DNA of 64,000 nt from Poecilobothrus nobilitatus (lineage: Eukaryota; Arthropoda; Insecta; Diptera; Dolichopodidae). The notes below the pieces were generated by a model, which saw nothing but the letters and a program-made list of their open reading frames with translations, made no database searches and was not told the origin of the DNA. Shown here piece by piece: positions 25,367-37,668 of this stretch; the first letter of the stretch is position 1; each line of letters begins with the position of its first letter. The stretch covers positions 33,315,398-33,379,397 of the forward strand of contig OX352773.1 in assembly GCA_947095535.1 (NCBI GenBank), in the 5' to 3' direction. The position numbers were made by a program, and so were the translations under genes.

Positions 25367-26744
25367 CAACAGGAGGAGCACAATAGATCTACATCAAAAA
25401 GTTTTCGTTTTACTTATATATACCTCTTAAAACAATAATCTTATCTAACCTACACTGAAAGGTCTGTCTATACAATATTAGATACAAATTTAGCTTTATA
25501 TTAATTTTTAAAGATATGTGTTTAGAAAGAATGTGTCGAATAGCTTATTTCTTCTAAGAGTATAAAAACAGGGCAAAGCCAAAATATAGATAAACCATTT
25601 TTTTCTTTTTCTTTTTTCTAAAATCTTATCGGTATAAATAGTTTGTAGAGTTTATGCAGTCTTCTCTGTAGAAATAATTTTATGATAAAACTAAAAATTT
25701 TTACAAGATTATAGCTATATATCTTTATAAAAAATGACGTGAATTATATAACTTTATAAAGAATGACATGTTTTGTATAGATCTATTTTAATATTCATCA
25801 GTATTGGTGAAATTTGTTTATTAGAAGATTAAATGTTGGATGAAAATTATTTGCAATTCAATATAGTACAGGTATTTTAATTTTATTTCCGTACCGTATA
25901 TATAGCTGTCATTTATCTAAGATACTAATGTAATTTATTTTATAGTATCCAGAATATTACAGAAATCTGCACTGTAGATTTCAATTACTTTGTATTTCTT
26001 TCAATTAAAATTAATTTTATAATTCTCGGTTTCTATTCAAATATTTGTTTAATCAATTCAAGTTGTTTATTATAAGCCAATTTTAATTAAATTATATATG
26101 TTTTTTAAATAATCATTTATACTAGATCAAATTAACATCTTACCTTGACTTTAAAAAGAAAAGAAAATTATTTGATTTCAATTATAAAATACCTACATAT
26201 TATAATAATATAATGGTAGGTTAAAATTTTTAAAATATTATTATAAAAACATTCCACTGCATATATATGTACATTCATGTAAGTAAGTACATATATAAAT
26301 TATATATAGATACATATATACTATATGGAAAGATTTGCTAAATACTAAATGTCAAATATAATTTGTATCACGTGCCACACAAATTTTTTTTTTGCAAAAA
26401 AAATAAAAATAATAATTTAATAAAAAAATAAAATAAAATGAAAAGATATGAAATAAGTTGTAAATTTATTTGTAATTTAAGCTGTCGTTTAAAAACTAAA
26501 GTATCTATAGCATGATTTTTTCATTTTTTAGTGTAATTATAGTCCTTTATTTGAAATCTGATCAAAATCTTTTTAAAATACGTCATAAATATTTTTTATA
26601 TATATATATATATTATAAATATATACATACGAGTATATATAGATAAAATATTGTAAAAGTTTACATATAATATAATATAGTCAACTAATATTTAATTAAT
26701 TTTAAAACCTCATCAGTAATAAAATATAAGTATATTAAATAGTA
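25367..26744. other. AT-rich non-coding stretch
   Basis: No gene is recognised. Confidence 0.5.
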
Positions 26745-27174
26745 TATATTAAGTATATTATCCGGCCAATGGTGTAGTGTTGAAGACACCGGCCTTTCAT
26801 ACTGAAGGTCTCGGGTTCAAACTCCGGCTGGGTCATATATAGATTAATAAAAAAAACTAATATAGATTTTTCTTATAATATGTAATTAGTATAATATAAT
26901 TAAATTTAAAATAAGTATATATGTCTTATAAATTATAATTAATAACATATTGTAATATATAATAAAATAATAATAAAATATAATTCTTGTGTAAGATAAT
27001 AGAATGGCGTAGAACTAAAAGAAACGCCTATAGTTCTTGTACAATAGCTATACAGCCGAGTAATCAACGGCTTAGTGAAATAATGATTCCAGAAACTGAA
27101 GTTTAGTCAAATATGAATAATAAATGACTTAGTGGATGTGCCCTATTCTCCTTATAGGAGTAAGGAAAAAAAAA
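26745..27174 (+). mobile_element. tRNA-derived SINE (family 2) with 13-bp target-site duplication
   Basis: A 13-bp direct repeat, ATATTAAATAGTA, lies at 26732-26744 and 27175-27187. Between them is a tRNA-like head (26760-26840) with box A TGGTGTAGTGTTGAAG, a CCTT...AAGG stem and box B GGGTTCAAACTCC. An AT-rich body and a unique tail (27000-27160, with GTGCCCTATTCTCCTTATAG) follow, then an A-run. Box A/B spacing, A-tail and TSD together show retroposition from a Pol III transcript. It is not a functional tRNA. Confidence 0.8.
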
Positions 27175-27439
27175 ATATTAAATAGTAAGTATCTATCCAT
27201 TTTTATTTTAAAAGTTAAGTGTAGCTACTATAACTATTTACCATTCACTCCACCGAACATATTTGGAAATATTTGACTATGCATATAGTTAAAAAGAAAA
27301 ACTATATAATTGAAAATAGCTAACTACTATTTTAACTGATTAGTGATTATATCGCAACCATGAACGACACAAATTGTTTTGCAACGACGAATGCACTCCA
27401 GGTATATGCAGTATAAAGTATATATATTTAGTTGGTGTT

Positions 27440-27660
27440 CGGGCAAAAGTGACCAAACGTCATTTATTCAAATTTGTAATATTTAAGGTCATCAGCTCTG
27501 AAAATACTCAAATACGAATCCTGTAAAAAAAAAAAAATTTTTTTTTTGATAAAATTCGTGTTGTCTGCGTAAAGAATATATATATATATTGTCTGCAAAG
27601 TAGAATTGATGAGTTAAATATTACAATCACTTTTGAATAGTGTTTGGTCACTTTCGCCCA
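27440..27660. mobile_element. Small MITE with 19-bp terminal inverted repeats
   Basis: The left tip CGGGCAAAAGTGACCAAAC (27440-27458) and the reverse complement of the right tip, TGGGCGAAAGTGACCAAAC (27642-27660), agree at 17 of 19 positions. The 221-bp element is non-coding, with an A/T-run centre. No clear TA duplication is present, so the superfamily is left open. Confidence 0.7.
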
Positions 27661-28710
27661 AATATCGACAATATGATGCATTTTCATTTATAATGGAAAA
27701 GAAAATTCTTTTATACTTTTGAGCTCAATATAACTTTTAAACCTTTTTAATTATATATTTTAATATGTAAGACTCACACTATTATGCTATGACATTTTTG
27801 ACACAATACGTCATCTGAATTTACTTTCATCATCGCTAGTATAGACCGTAAACATAATTTTTTTATATTTCTAGTCTAGATTAGTGATGTATATGCAAGT
27901 ATTTTTCTGCAAATGTCAATGAAATATACATTACATGGGGTTGATTAAAAAAATTTTTCGACCAAATAAAGAGAATGAGTGAGAATTAATGAGTGAATGT
28001 AATGAATAAAAATATACAAGTAACTGAGAATTGTAGAATTTTTTCATCTGTCAGAATTATGTATCTAAATCTTAAATTATTTTTTTTGTTTATATTTATA
28101 ATAAAAACTTTTATATTTATAATAAAAACCACTTTTTTTTTTTTAATTTAAAAAATAAAGTTTCTTGACATTTAACAATAGTATTATTTAGGACACGTTT
28201 GGTACTATTATAACTTTGTTATCATTTTGAAACAAAAAAAAAAAAAAATGATTTATATATATACAATAATAATTATAAAAATTTTAATTTGATACTAATT
28301 GTTTTAAATTAAATGAAAAATAAGGATATATTAATTATTAATAAATTTATTTTTTCACAATTAATTATATACATATAGTAGAATTTTGATTTTTTTTTTT
28401 TCCTTAATATTTAAATATGTGGTCATAACTTTTTAAATTAAAATGTCAGTTTATATTCGTCTAAATTATGTATTGTTTATCGGAATTTTCCTTTTTTGTT
28501 TTTTTTTTTTGCTTATTAAAAACAATGATTTATTTTTAAAATATTCAAATTTATAGTTATTTATTTGATAATAAATTTGATTAAATCAATTATTGTTTTT
28601 TTTTTTTTTTTGGCTTTTTTACTTTAAACACTTTGCATATGATCACATGCTGAGATAAATTTTTAAAATATCTAATTCGGATATTAAAATATTGTTCTGT
28701 CAATATTGTT
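27661..28710. other. AT-rich non-coding stretch
   Basis: No gene is recognised. Confidence 0.5.
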
Positions 28711-30301
28711 TATACCCGTACGATAGGATCGGGTATAATAAAATTACTCCTCCGTTTGTAACACCTCGAAATAAGCGAGCTAGATATACCTTCAAAGGTA
28801 TGGATCGGATCAGAAAAAAATTCTAAGACTTTTGAGCCATGTCCGTCCGTCCGTCCGTCCGTCCGTCCGTCCGTCAGCACGCTAACTCAAAAACTAAGAA
28901 AGCTAGAATCTTGAAATTTACACAAAATATTTTGGGAGTAATTTGTAGGTTCCCTATTTTTTTTGGTTGAGTTTGGACCAAGCCTTAGGGTAGCTCTCGA
29001 ACACCTAACTTTTAGATCCCCACATTTTTTTTGCAATAGAGCTATGAAATTTTAACTACTGATAGATCTCACAAAAATATTAATTTTATTTTTAATAACT
29101 TTTTTTTGTAGCCCCACCCGTTACGGAGCTACAGCTCCCCAAAGGTTCAAAAAAGCTCTATATTTAAATTGTTATAGCACAAGTTGTATAAGGTATATCT
29201 TCATTTTTAAAATGCCAAACGATTACTACTTTTATTAGCTTTAAAAGTATATATACAATAAATATATATTTTTGGCATACGGTGTCTTAATTTACCGTTA
29301 TGCGAAACTCAAATTTTGCAAAATTCTTTAACCCTTCCATCTTCTAAACGGTTAAAGTTGGAAACTTGAAATTTTGACAGAAGTTAGATCTTTGAAAATT
29401 AGTAGGAGTCATTTCAGAAATTTTTTTTGTATCACCCCCCGTTTAGGAGCTGTAAGGGGTCAAAAACTGAAAATTTCCTATTTTTAAACACCTGTAACTT
29501 GAACACCTGTTAAAATTTTTTTGAAGTAATACACAAAAATTAAAGCTCCAACATTATACTTTTATTTCTGTTAACAACTTTTTTTAATAATATAGGGTTA
29601 CTTTATAATTGACGAAAGTGTTACTTGATTTTTTCAAATTTTCTAACAAATTTCTTTAACGAATTTTTTTTGCATATTGTTTTACTCGATAATTTGAAAT
29701 TGTTGAGGATATAATGCGTAGTACAAAAAAATGTAATTAAATAAACAACATAACGGTTGCTTGAAGAATTTTTATTTATATGATATTGATATATATACAT
29801 ACTTATATAATATCATGTTTATTTACATATCGTATATGTCACTAGTGCATGAATGATAAGAGTATAGATGTATATTATATAGCGCCGTATTTACATACAT
29901 ATATGTATTTTATTGTACTTATAAGAAATTATTCTGTCAATGGAATATTTAAATATAATATAATATAATATTTAAAATTATATTTACTGTTTTGTACTTA
30001 GTAAATTTAATATACATTTACCGCTTAGTATTAAATGGTACTATAGAATATTTGAAAAAGTTTTGGATTGATAATCGTTATGTGGAAGGTTAGAATCTGC
30101 TTTTGAAGAATGTACATATAAACATGTAGTTTGAATATATGTACAACCCATAGTTCTAGAAATTATAAAATTCACCCAAATTATTTTAAAATACTAAAAT
30201 ATTAAAAAAATAATATTGTGAGCAGAGTGACAGGCTGTTAACATACTAACGGTTCGTACGGGTATCTAAGAGTTGACAAAGTCAACTGTATTCTTCCTCG
30301 T
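28711..30301 (+). mobile_element. Family-A element, copy 2 (simple form)
   Basis: It begins TATACCCGTACGATAGGATC and ends AACTGTATTCTTCCTCG. It carries a (GTCC)n array (about 28840-28875), the hairpin GGAGCTACAGCTCC in the conserved phrase GTAGCCCCACCCGTTACGGA, and TTTACCGTTATGCGAAACTC. It ends with GTACGGGTATCTAAGAGTTG and a GTTGAC-AAA-GTCAAC hairpin. It aligns along nearly its full length with the reverse complement of 17321-19186, minus that copy's nested insert. It shares several internal phrases with family B. No protein-coding frame survives. Confidence 0.85.
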
Positions 30302-30496
30302 TTTTAGTTTCGTTTCTCCAAAATTTAAAAAAAAAATTTTTTTTTTTATTTCACTTTAAAAACAAAGGAAATTATCTTTCTATACTAAAAACATTTTTTT
30401 TTTAAATATAATTTTATAAAAATTTTGATTTTTTTGCTTTATTTTTTTTTAATGATACAAACTGAATCCTTATGTTTGTCATTGAAATTCATCACC

Positions 30497-30811
30497 ACTC
30501 TGAAAGACTCTAAACTCAACATTTTGTAATTTGCTAAAAAAACCTACCTAGCGAAATGAAATTTCTTTTTAATAAACTATATTATCATACTAGCCAAACT
30601 TTATTAAAAGATTCTTTTGTGCAATGTTGGTGTATAAATTTGACTAAACGGACTCTGAAAGATGACTCTAAACTCAACATTTTGTAATTTGCTAAAAAAA
30701 CCTACCTAGCGAAATGAAATTTCTTTTTTATAAACTATATTATCATACTAGCCAAACTTTATTAAAAGATTCTTTTGTGCAATGTTTGTGTATAAATTTG
30801 ACTAAACGGAC
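30497..30811. repeat. Nearly identical tandem duplication, about 157-bp unit
   Basis: Unit 1 (30497-30652) and unit 2 (30654-30811) both run from CTCTGAAAGA to TTTGACTAAACGGA. They differ by a few substitutions and a 2-base indel. The period between matching landmarks is 158 bp. No coding content is evident in the unit. Confidence 0.9.
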
Positions 30812-30867
30812 GAAGAAATGAAGTAGTCAAATAGGACATATGGAAAGGAATTTTAAAATAAATTTGA

Positions 30868-31017
30868 TGCGAACTTGAAAAGGTTCCTTTTGGAGTTGTA
30901 AAATGTACAAATTGTAAAATGGAGTATTGCAAACAGAGCAGAACACATTTAATGGGAGCACATATTCTGCATGTACAACAGTTGTCATCAGAAATGTGTT
31001 TTCATAACCAGTTTTAA
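30868..31017 (+). pseudogene. Possible BED-type zinc finger remnant (hAT transposase N-terminus)
   Basis: A 49-codon frame without a good start encodes FGVVKCTNCKMEYC, then SRTHLMGAHILHVQQL. C-x2-C followed by H-x4-H spacing with neighbouring leucines resembles the BED finger at the N-terminus of hAT transposases and of host proteins derived from them. The frame opens right after a TGA, has no catalytic region downstream, and ends at TAA. A short fragment like this could also be chance. The tandem duplication immediately upstream may belong to the same element. Confidence 0.3.
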
Positions 31018-33397
31018 AGTACCTAACAATTTTCACAATGCGTATATATACACATTTACTTCCTCTCTTGACTCTTGTGTGTTATGTTGGATTTGTTTGA
31101 AAGGAGACATTTTAATTTATTTGAGTAAATGCTGTTACCTATACGAGACATCAATATAAGAGATAAATCAGAGATAAATCAGAGATTTCGGAGGAGTAAA
31201 ATAGGAGTTAAAAGAAGTAAAAACCTTTCGCCTAAAGGTTGAATATTTGCTTTAAAAAGAAAATATCTATATAGGAGAAAACTAAACTTTAACAATGAGA
31301 AAGACATTTCAAACATTTGACAACATTCTTTTAGTTATATACATAATCAAAATTTCTTTTTTTTTAATACTATACATTTATTTAATATTTATAAACTAAT
31401 TGTTAATTTTATACATGTAGATTTGATACACATATAATAATTGGTTATAATTATGAAGGTTCAAGTATGTTAGCTTTTTTTTTTTTTTTGTTTTTGTACA
31501 TTAATTAAATTTACATATAGAAAAAGAATATTATAATTTTGTTTATGAACCTAATAATTTAAATTTTTTAATTTTAATTCGAATCAAAACAAATTTTTAA
31601 TTTTGTTTTTTACTTGCTCATAGCTTGAACATTATAAATTTGATTTAAACCCTGAAATACTATACCATACTTTATCTATATATATACTAGTACATATATA
31701 TATAAGTACTTAAAAAGTCATATTAATATAATATTTATTCCGATTATAATATCTATATATATATATATATAAACTTTTTGATTAAAATTGCCATTATAAA
31801 AACTGCAATATTTAAAATTTTCCTTCTTTAAAAATTTATAGAGTGTTTGAATTTATGAGTTATTTTTATTGGAATTGTTAAAAATAACACCATTCTGATA
31901 AATTATATTTCATATATCCATATAGTTTATTAAATTGCATATCTGCACGTACGAAAATTTTAATTAATATTAAATTATATTATATAGTTTTAATGTAGGG
32001 TAAATTATATTTAGTTTTAATGAAAAGTATCTTATAATTGGATAATATAAATTTATGTTTTTTTTTCTATGTATAATATTTTAAAAATTATTGACTAAAA
32101 TTTGAAAAAAAAAAAAAAAATTAACTAATATTATAATTATATTGTAAAATATCGTATATAAACTAATTGTTTAATTAAAAAATTAATTGGTTATATACCC
32201 ATAAATAGTGTTTTATTATATACCCAGAACAAAAAAAAAAAATGAAAAAACTTTTGACAAAGTAATGGCGCCAACATAATTAGATTTTTATAATAAACAT
32301 TAAAATCAATCAAAAAAAATTCTTAAAATTATAGTAATTCGGTTTAATTTTCATTACCTCTAGTATATAACTATAATGAGGTATTAATAATTAATAAAAA
32401 ATTTTTAAATTATAGGTTAAAAGAATGATAGGTTTTTTTTAATTTTAATTTAAAGCATTGTTTGTTATATATTTAATGTATAATTTAATTTATATTAAGA
32501 AAATAATTAGTCAAGCTAGTGGCTATTTGCAAATAAACTATCTAGTGGCTATTTAAAAATAGCCGATTGAATTTACAAGCGATATCAAGAGTTTGTAAAT
32601 TTCACACTTGTATGAAAATTGAAATGAAGCCTACTTTTAGGCGTGTATATGTCGAATATTTTGTTTGTTTTGTTAAATAACTTATTTTTCTTAGTATAAT
32701 ATTAAAAAGCTGCATTAATATGAACATGGATAACTTAATTTTAGAAATTCAAAAACAAAAGTCCATATGGGATATATTTTTGAATAATTTTAGTTTCTGT
32801 AAAAAAATTTTTCTGACGCATTTATAAAAATTCTTTAAAAATTGTTATTGATCTTGTCACAAGAATGTCATTCTTCTGGTGAGATTTGAGCGCTATTGAA
32901 GTCCGTAATTTATGTTTAATAATGTTCAAAATATAATCAAAACTAACTTATGACATTCTATGTTATATCCGTAAAAGCGTTTCTCATCTTTGTCAATTTC
33001 TCTTTTGAAAGTTATAAAACTTTCTCAAAAGTTATCCCTCTTTATTTATAACAAATACAGTTTCCGTAAAAGAAGTTCTATTTTAAATATGAACTTTTAC
33101 TTAATATGAATATTTCAATTAATGATAAACTTATTGTATATCTTTTTTCTTTAAAACACAATCAAAAATTTAAACTTGAACATAGTTTGAACGTGCAAAC
33201 TTGCAAACGCCTATTAAAATGATCTTGAACACACATATGTCATAAGCGCTGAAAGTATATTCGCTACCATAATAGATTAAAAATTATTTGTATACTATAT
33301 TTTTGATTTCCTATATACTATAAATATTTAAATCCTTTGGAATCTATAATACTTTTGGTTACATATTATATAATCGCTCAAAAATCAAAAACGAATA
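31018..33397. other. AT-rich non-coding stretch
   Basis: No gene or dispersed repeat is recognised. The frame at 30971-31159 overlaps the finger remnant in another phase. Confidence 0.5.
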
Positions 33398-33409
33398 ATA
33401 ATCCAAAAT

Positions 33410-33600
33410 TTGGGGCCCCGGTGGCCTAGTGGGTAAGAGCGTATAAAATACGCTGTAAACACCGAGGGAGTGTGGGTTCGAATCCCACACACGTCGTAAG
33501 AGTTATTCCGCCGTACGACATTTACAGTCACGCCTGTAAAGGAAAAGCTGTGTAATTTCCTGTTCATATTTATGTGGCAGAGAAATGCACTAAAAAAAAT
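33410..33600 (+). mobile_element. tRNA-derived SINE (family 1), copy 1
   Basis: The head has box A TGGCCTAGTGGGTAAGAGCG, a 7-bp hairpin AGCGTAT-AAA-ATACGCT in the anticodon-arm position, and box B GGGTTCGAATCC. The body follows, with CGTCGTAAGAGTTATTCC, ACATTTACAGTCACGCCTG and AGAAATGCA, then an A-tail. The flanking ATAATCCAAAAT at 33398-33409 and 33601-33612 is a perfect 12-bp target-site duplication. A minus-strand frame across it (with CGIRTHTPSVF) is just the SINE translated. Confidence 0.92.
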
Positions 33601-33612
33601 ATAATCCAAAAT

Positions 33613-35001
33613 ATTTGAAAATTAACTTTCATTTTACAAAAAAAAAGAAAATTCACCTAAAAATTAATGAAAGAGAATCGCAATTCCAAAAAATATTAGA
33701 TTTTTCTTCAAGATGAAGAATCGGCCTAAGAAATTAATATATGATTATTTATTTTTCATTTTTAAAGGCCAGTTAACCCTTTTGGATTTTATCAGAATAT
33801 ATGATTATTAAATTAACACTATTTCATACCAGCATCATGATTTAAAGAATTTTAATTAATTGATCAGCGAGGGTTTAAGCGAGGTGGCAACCACCACAAT
33901 ATACATATGTAAATTATAATGACGACTAAATGGTCTTAATTTAATAATAATGTTATATTATTATATTACATTCTCGATAATACATAATGTATAGGTGTAA
34001 ATTTTGTTTGAAAAAGTGAGATTTGAGCTCAAGTTCAGTTTTTGATATTCAGCCCAGCGTATATGTTGTTCATGTGTTTGCTGTTTTTGCAGAAATTTCA
34101 CTTTTATTTGGAATTTATATCAAACTTGTTATAAGTTTTTCTAAAATTTCTATCATTTTTGAATATTTAAAAAAAATGCAAAATTTATTTTGGGTCTTAT
34201 TTTGTAATGAAAATTTGACCGAAAATTTTTTACCCTTTTTTTATATAGTGATTGTTTATTTTATTTTTTTTAACGGTTTTGGTCGATGTTTGCATGGTCG
34301 ATAAAATGCATGTTTTATGCATCATTTATAAGTATATAAAGAACCTCATTTTTGTATATTTAAAAGTTTAAATAAAATAAATTAATATTTTCATACATTT
34401 TAAATTGCAAATTTATTTATTATTATTTAATTAAAAAGTTTACAAAATAACTTAGTCAACATTTTAAAACAAATAAAAAAAAAAGTTTTTTTCATGTGAC
34501 TTTAATATAAAGAATTTCCTAGAAAATGCAACTTTCAAATGATATTTTGAGAGCAATTAAATGGTGTTTTGTTTATTTTATTTTATTTTTATTTCCTACA
34601 TTTTATTTTTTCTAACATTTTACGCTTTTTTTTTTTTCTTAAGTAAACAATTAATCAATCATTGACTATTAGTTATAATACAATATTTCTATTTTAGTTA
34701 AAAAATCATAATGCATCATTACATCTTAGTTTAATGTTAAATACTTTCATTTTATCATATGAATTAGTAATTACTGTATTTTTATGCTATTAATATATTA
34801 TTAAGTTATATATATTTTTTTTAATTTAAAATTTTTTATAAATTTATGACTGCGTAAGGAATTTTAAACGATTGCTTCTTAAAAATACAATAAGAGTTCT
34901 ATTCTGTTTGCTTCTTAAAAATAAAAAGAATTCTAAAGTTCTATACATAATCTGACATAACATTTGCACTTTTACTTTAATGTCAAATTTAATTTGTTGA
35001 C
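33613..35001. other. AT-rich non-coding stretch
   Basis: No gene is recognised. The 93-codon frame at 34023-34304 starts from a non-ATG codon and is AT-driven. Confidence 0.5.
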
Positions 35002-35598
35002 TTATCCATAAATTGGGTGTATAATAAAACAATAAAGCAATTTATAATATAAAAATATGTAAAATGAGTTTTTATTATTAATTAATTTATCTAACCTCAA
35101 TATTATTTGTAGAAAAGATAATTGACAAAAAGAATATTTTTGGGTGACTTGAGTTTCAAAACTTTTTTGACTGGATGGTTTTCTTCTCTTCGCATTACGT
35201 ATTAATACCACTTTGTTTAGTGGGTTGTTTTCATGGTATATGGTGTTATGCGGCCCTATAGAGTCGGTGTTAAAATTTAGATGCATGTATTCGGTTTTGG
35301 TTCGGCTAATTCTTAATCCGCTACTTTCAAGTGCATCTCTCAATTTATTTAATATGTGTTGCAGTTCTTTTTGTGTTTCGCTAATTAGTACAATATCATC
35401 CGCGTACAGCAAGGTGAGAAGTCCAAAGTCTTGTAGATGGGCTGTCATATGATCCATCACAATATTGGAAATGAGAAGACTATCCTTGGTGAACCCCTAC
35501 ACTTACTGAGAAAGTGTCTGATCTTCCAGAGAATGTTCGGACATTGGTGTGAGAGTTTTCGAACATGTCTCTACGTTCTTTCGTACATGCTTAAAGAG
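35002..35598 (-). pseudogene. Decayed RTE-like reverse transcriptase fragment
   Basis: Reading from about 35598 downward, RRDMFENSHTNVRTF and SVSVGVHQG match the RT block before the catalytic site. A frameshift and stop near 35495 follow, then DSLLISNIVMDHM, LLYADDIVLI with the catalytic YADD box (about 35387-35415), and LRISRTKTEYMHL. GVHQG...NIVMD...YADD...GL(R/K)IS..KTEY order is typical of RTE/BovB-like non-LTR elements. Similarity fades after about 35160, and the rest of the open frame to 35002 is AT-driven. Only the palm region remains; there is no endonuclease. Confidence 0.8.
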
Positions 35599-37668
35599 AT
35601 TTATTACATTTAACAAATAATTATTTAAAAGTTCTGTTAACCCCTTTCACTTAATGACTTGACACCAGACTATAATGAAAGCTCTTGAATTTAGATCTAA
35701 AGAATCAATCGAATGAATCAAACTTTTTAATTATAGCTAATGAATAGAAACTCTATATAAAAAAGAACAAAATAGACTAAAATTTTTGGAATCACGATAA
35801 TTTAAAAAAGTTACGTTTGAAAGGGTTAAAGGGTTAAATTGATAAGTTTTCTAGTTTGAAAGGGTTAAATTGATAAGTTTATTTGTTAATAAAAAACATA
35901 TCATCGGCAACAAAACAATTTATTACACATCTTTTTTTTTTTTGAAAAATATATTCTTGAAAAAAAAAAAAAATATTTATTTTAATAAATGTTCATTCAT
36001 CAGATGTCTAATATTTCTCAATAATGAGATAAATAAACAAAAAATGTATACTTTACAAATATTTTAAGTGCAATATTTACAAATAATTGCAATTTTTTTT
36101 CAAATTTAAAAAATAGACATCTTTATACAATATATTTGTCGGTATTCATAATAAAACATGAGGTATAGTATACCATTAGTTAAATTATAAATTGCAAAAC
36201 ACCATTTCGCTTAATTTTCACTTTAAAGAATAATAAAAGAATAAAGAAATATAAAAATTACATTTAGCATATCAAGTCATTTTAAAAGTGCGGACGGTCA
36301 TTTGACATAATGAGAACCTTTGCAAAATATATATATTTGGAAATTGATTTCCTTTACAGTACGAAAAACAGTAACAACTTTTGATGTTATAATATAACTA
36401 CATAATCTGCCTGGTTTAATGTCATAACTTAAATGTTTTAATATTGGATTAAATGCATAAAACTGTACTTGATATCAAATCTCACTGTTTTAAACAAAAA
36501 ATACCGCAGTGCAAGCATAGTTTTTGTTTGAGAAAATAAGAATTGAGTTTAAAATCAGTTTTATGCATTTGATCCATTGTTTTGTGGAGAAACTTATATT
36601 TTCTCAAACTGCCACATTAACCAAATCATTAAAAACTTAATTTTGTGACCAATTTTCAAATATGAAGATTACAGATTAAAATTATTTGTGAAATGAATGA
36701 TTATTTTGCTTGAATGATTAATAGTTAAATAAGATATTATACCAAATTTCTTTAGTGAAAATGACAATTTCGCACACTAGGTATATACATTATATAGATT
36801 TTGCAAAAAATAATTTTATGACATAATATGATACGAGAATAAATATAAGAAATTATTTCAAAATTAAATATTTACACTGTTCTTAAAAGAATACAAAATA
36901 AAATTTAAATTGTATATACAAATGATGATAGACTTAGATGAAAATGTAAAAAAAAAAAAAAAACACTAAAAGAAATAATGAAATGAAAATTCAAACTGAA
37001 ATGGAAATAATGTATTAAAATGTACAAAAAAAAAAAACAAACAAACAAATAAACATACAATAAAACAAAAAAGTAAATTAAAGTGCTAAATTTTTACAAA
37101 ATTAAAACATATAAGTAAGTACTTGTATAGTTGAAAATTTATTCATATAAGTAAAAGATGACAATTTTTAAATTTTAATTTAAATTTGCATTTAAGAAAA
37201 CAAAAATTTTAATAAGTCAGAAAATTAAAGTTAATATTATTTTTTTCTATTTTAATACAAATTAATTTTTTTGTTTTTTTTTTTTTTACAATTTAATATG
37301 AATGAGTAAATAAAAAAAAACTTTAGATGTAAATAATAAATAAAAGTATATAAAAAAGATTCTTAAAAATTTTCTTATTTGATTTGGTATATATATATAT
37401 ATATATATGTACACATTATGTTGTATTATATACATATTATTTTTTATCTTTTATAGAAATAATTTCAATTTGACCAAAAATTGACAATATACTGTATAAG
37501 ATTTTTAATAGATAAATTTGTAAAATGAAAAATCAATTTTCAATAATATGACAACTAAATTAATACATTGTATGTTTGGTAAGTGATTTAAAATGATGAA
37601 ATGAATATTTACATACCAATTATACTAAAAACAAAGAAAAAAAACATCATTAGAGTAAATTTGGGCCA
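35599..37668. other. AT-rich non-coding stretch
   Basis: No gene is recognised. A small repeat of GAAAGGGTTAAATTGATAAG occurs around 35818-35880. Confidence 0.5.

Noticed and set aside
28840..28875. The GTCC microsatellite as an independent feature
   Set aside because: It is an internal part of family A, present in shorter form in the other copies.
33410..33500. A functional tRNA gene, from good box A and box B strings
   Set aside because: The acceptor ends do not pair properly, and a conserved body and A-tail follow. Four dispersed copies carry target-site duplications, so it is a SINE.
33385..33609. Minus-strand frame (and its twin at 62556-62744) sharing a peptide around IRTHTPSVF
   Set aside because: Both are the same SINE translated in antisense. 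The shared peptide reflects repeat identity and the box-B region, not a protein family.
34023..34304. 93-codon hydrophobic frame
   Set aside because: It starts from a non-ATG codon, is AT-driven, and has no signal or family feature.
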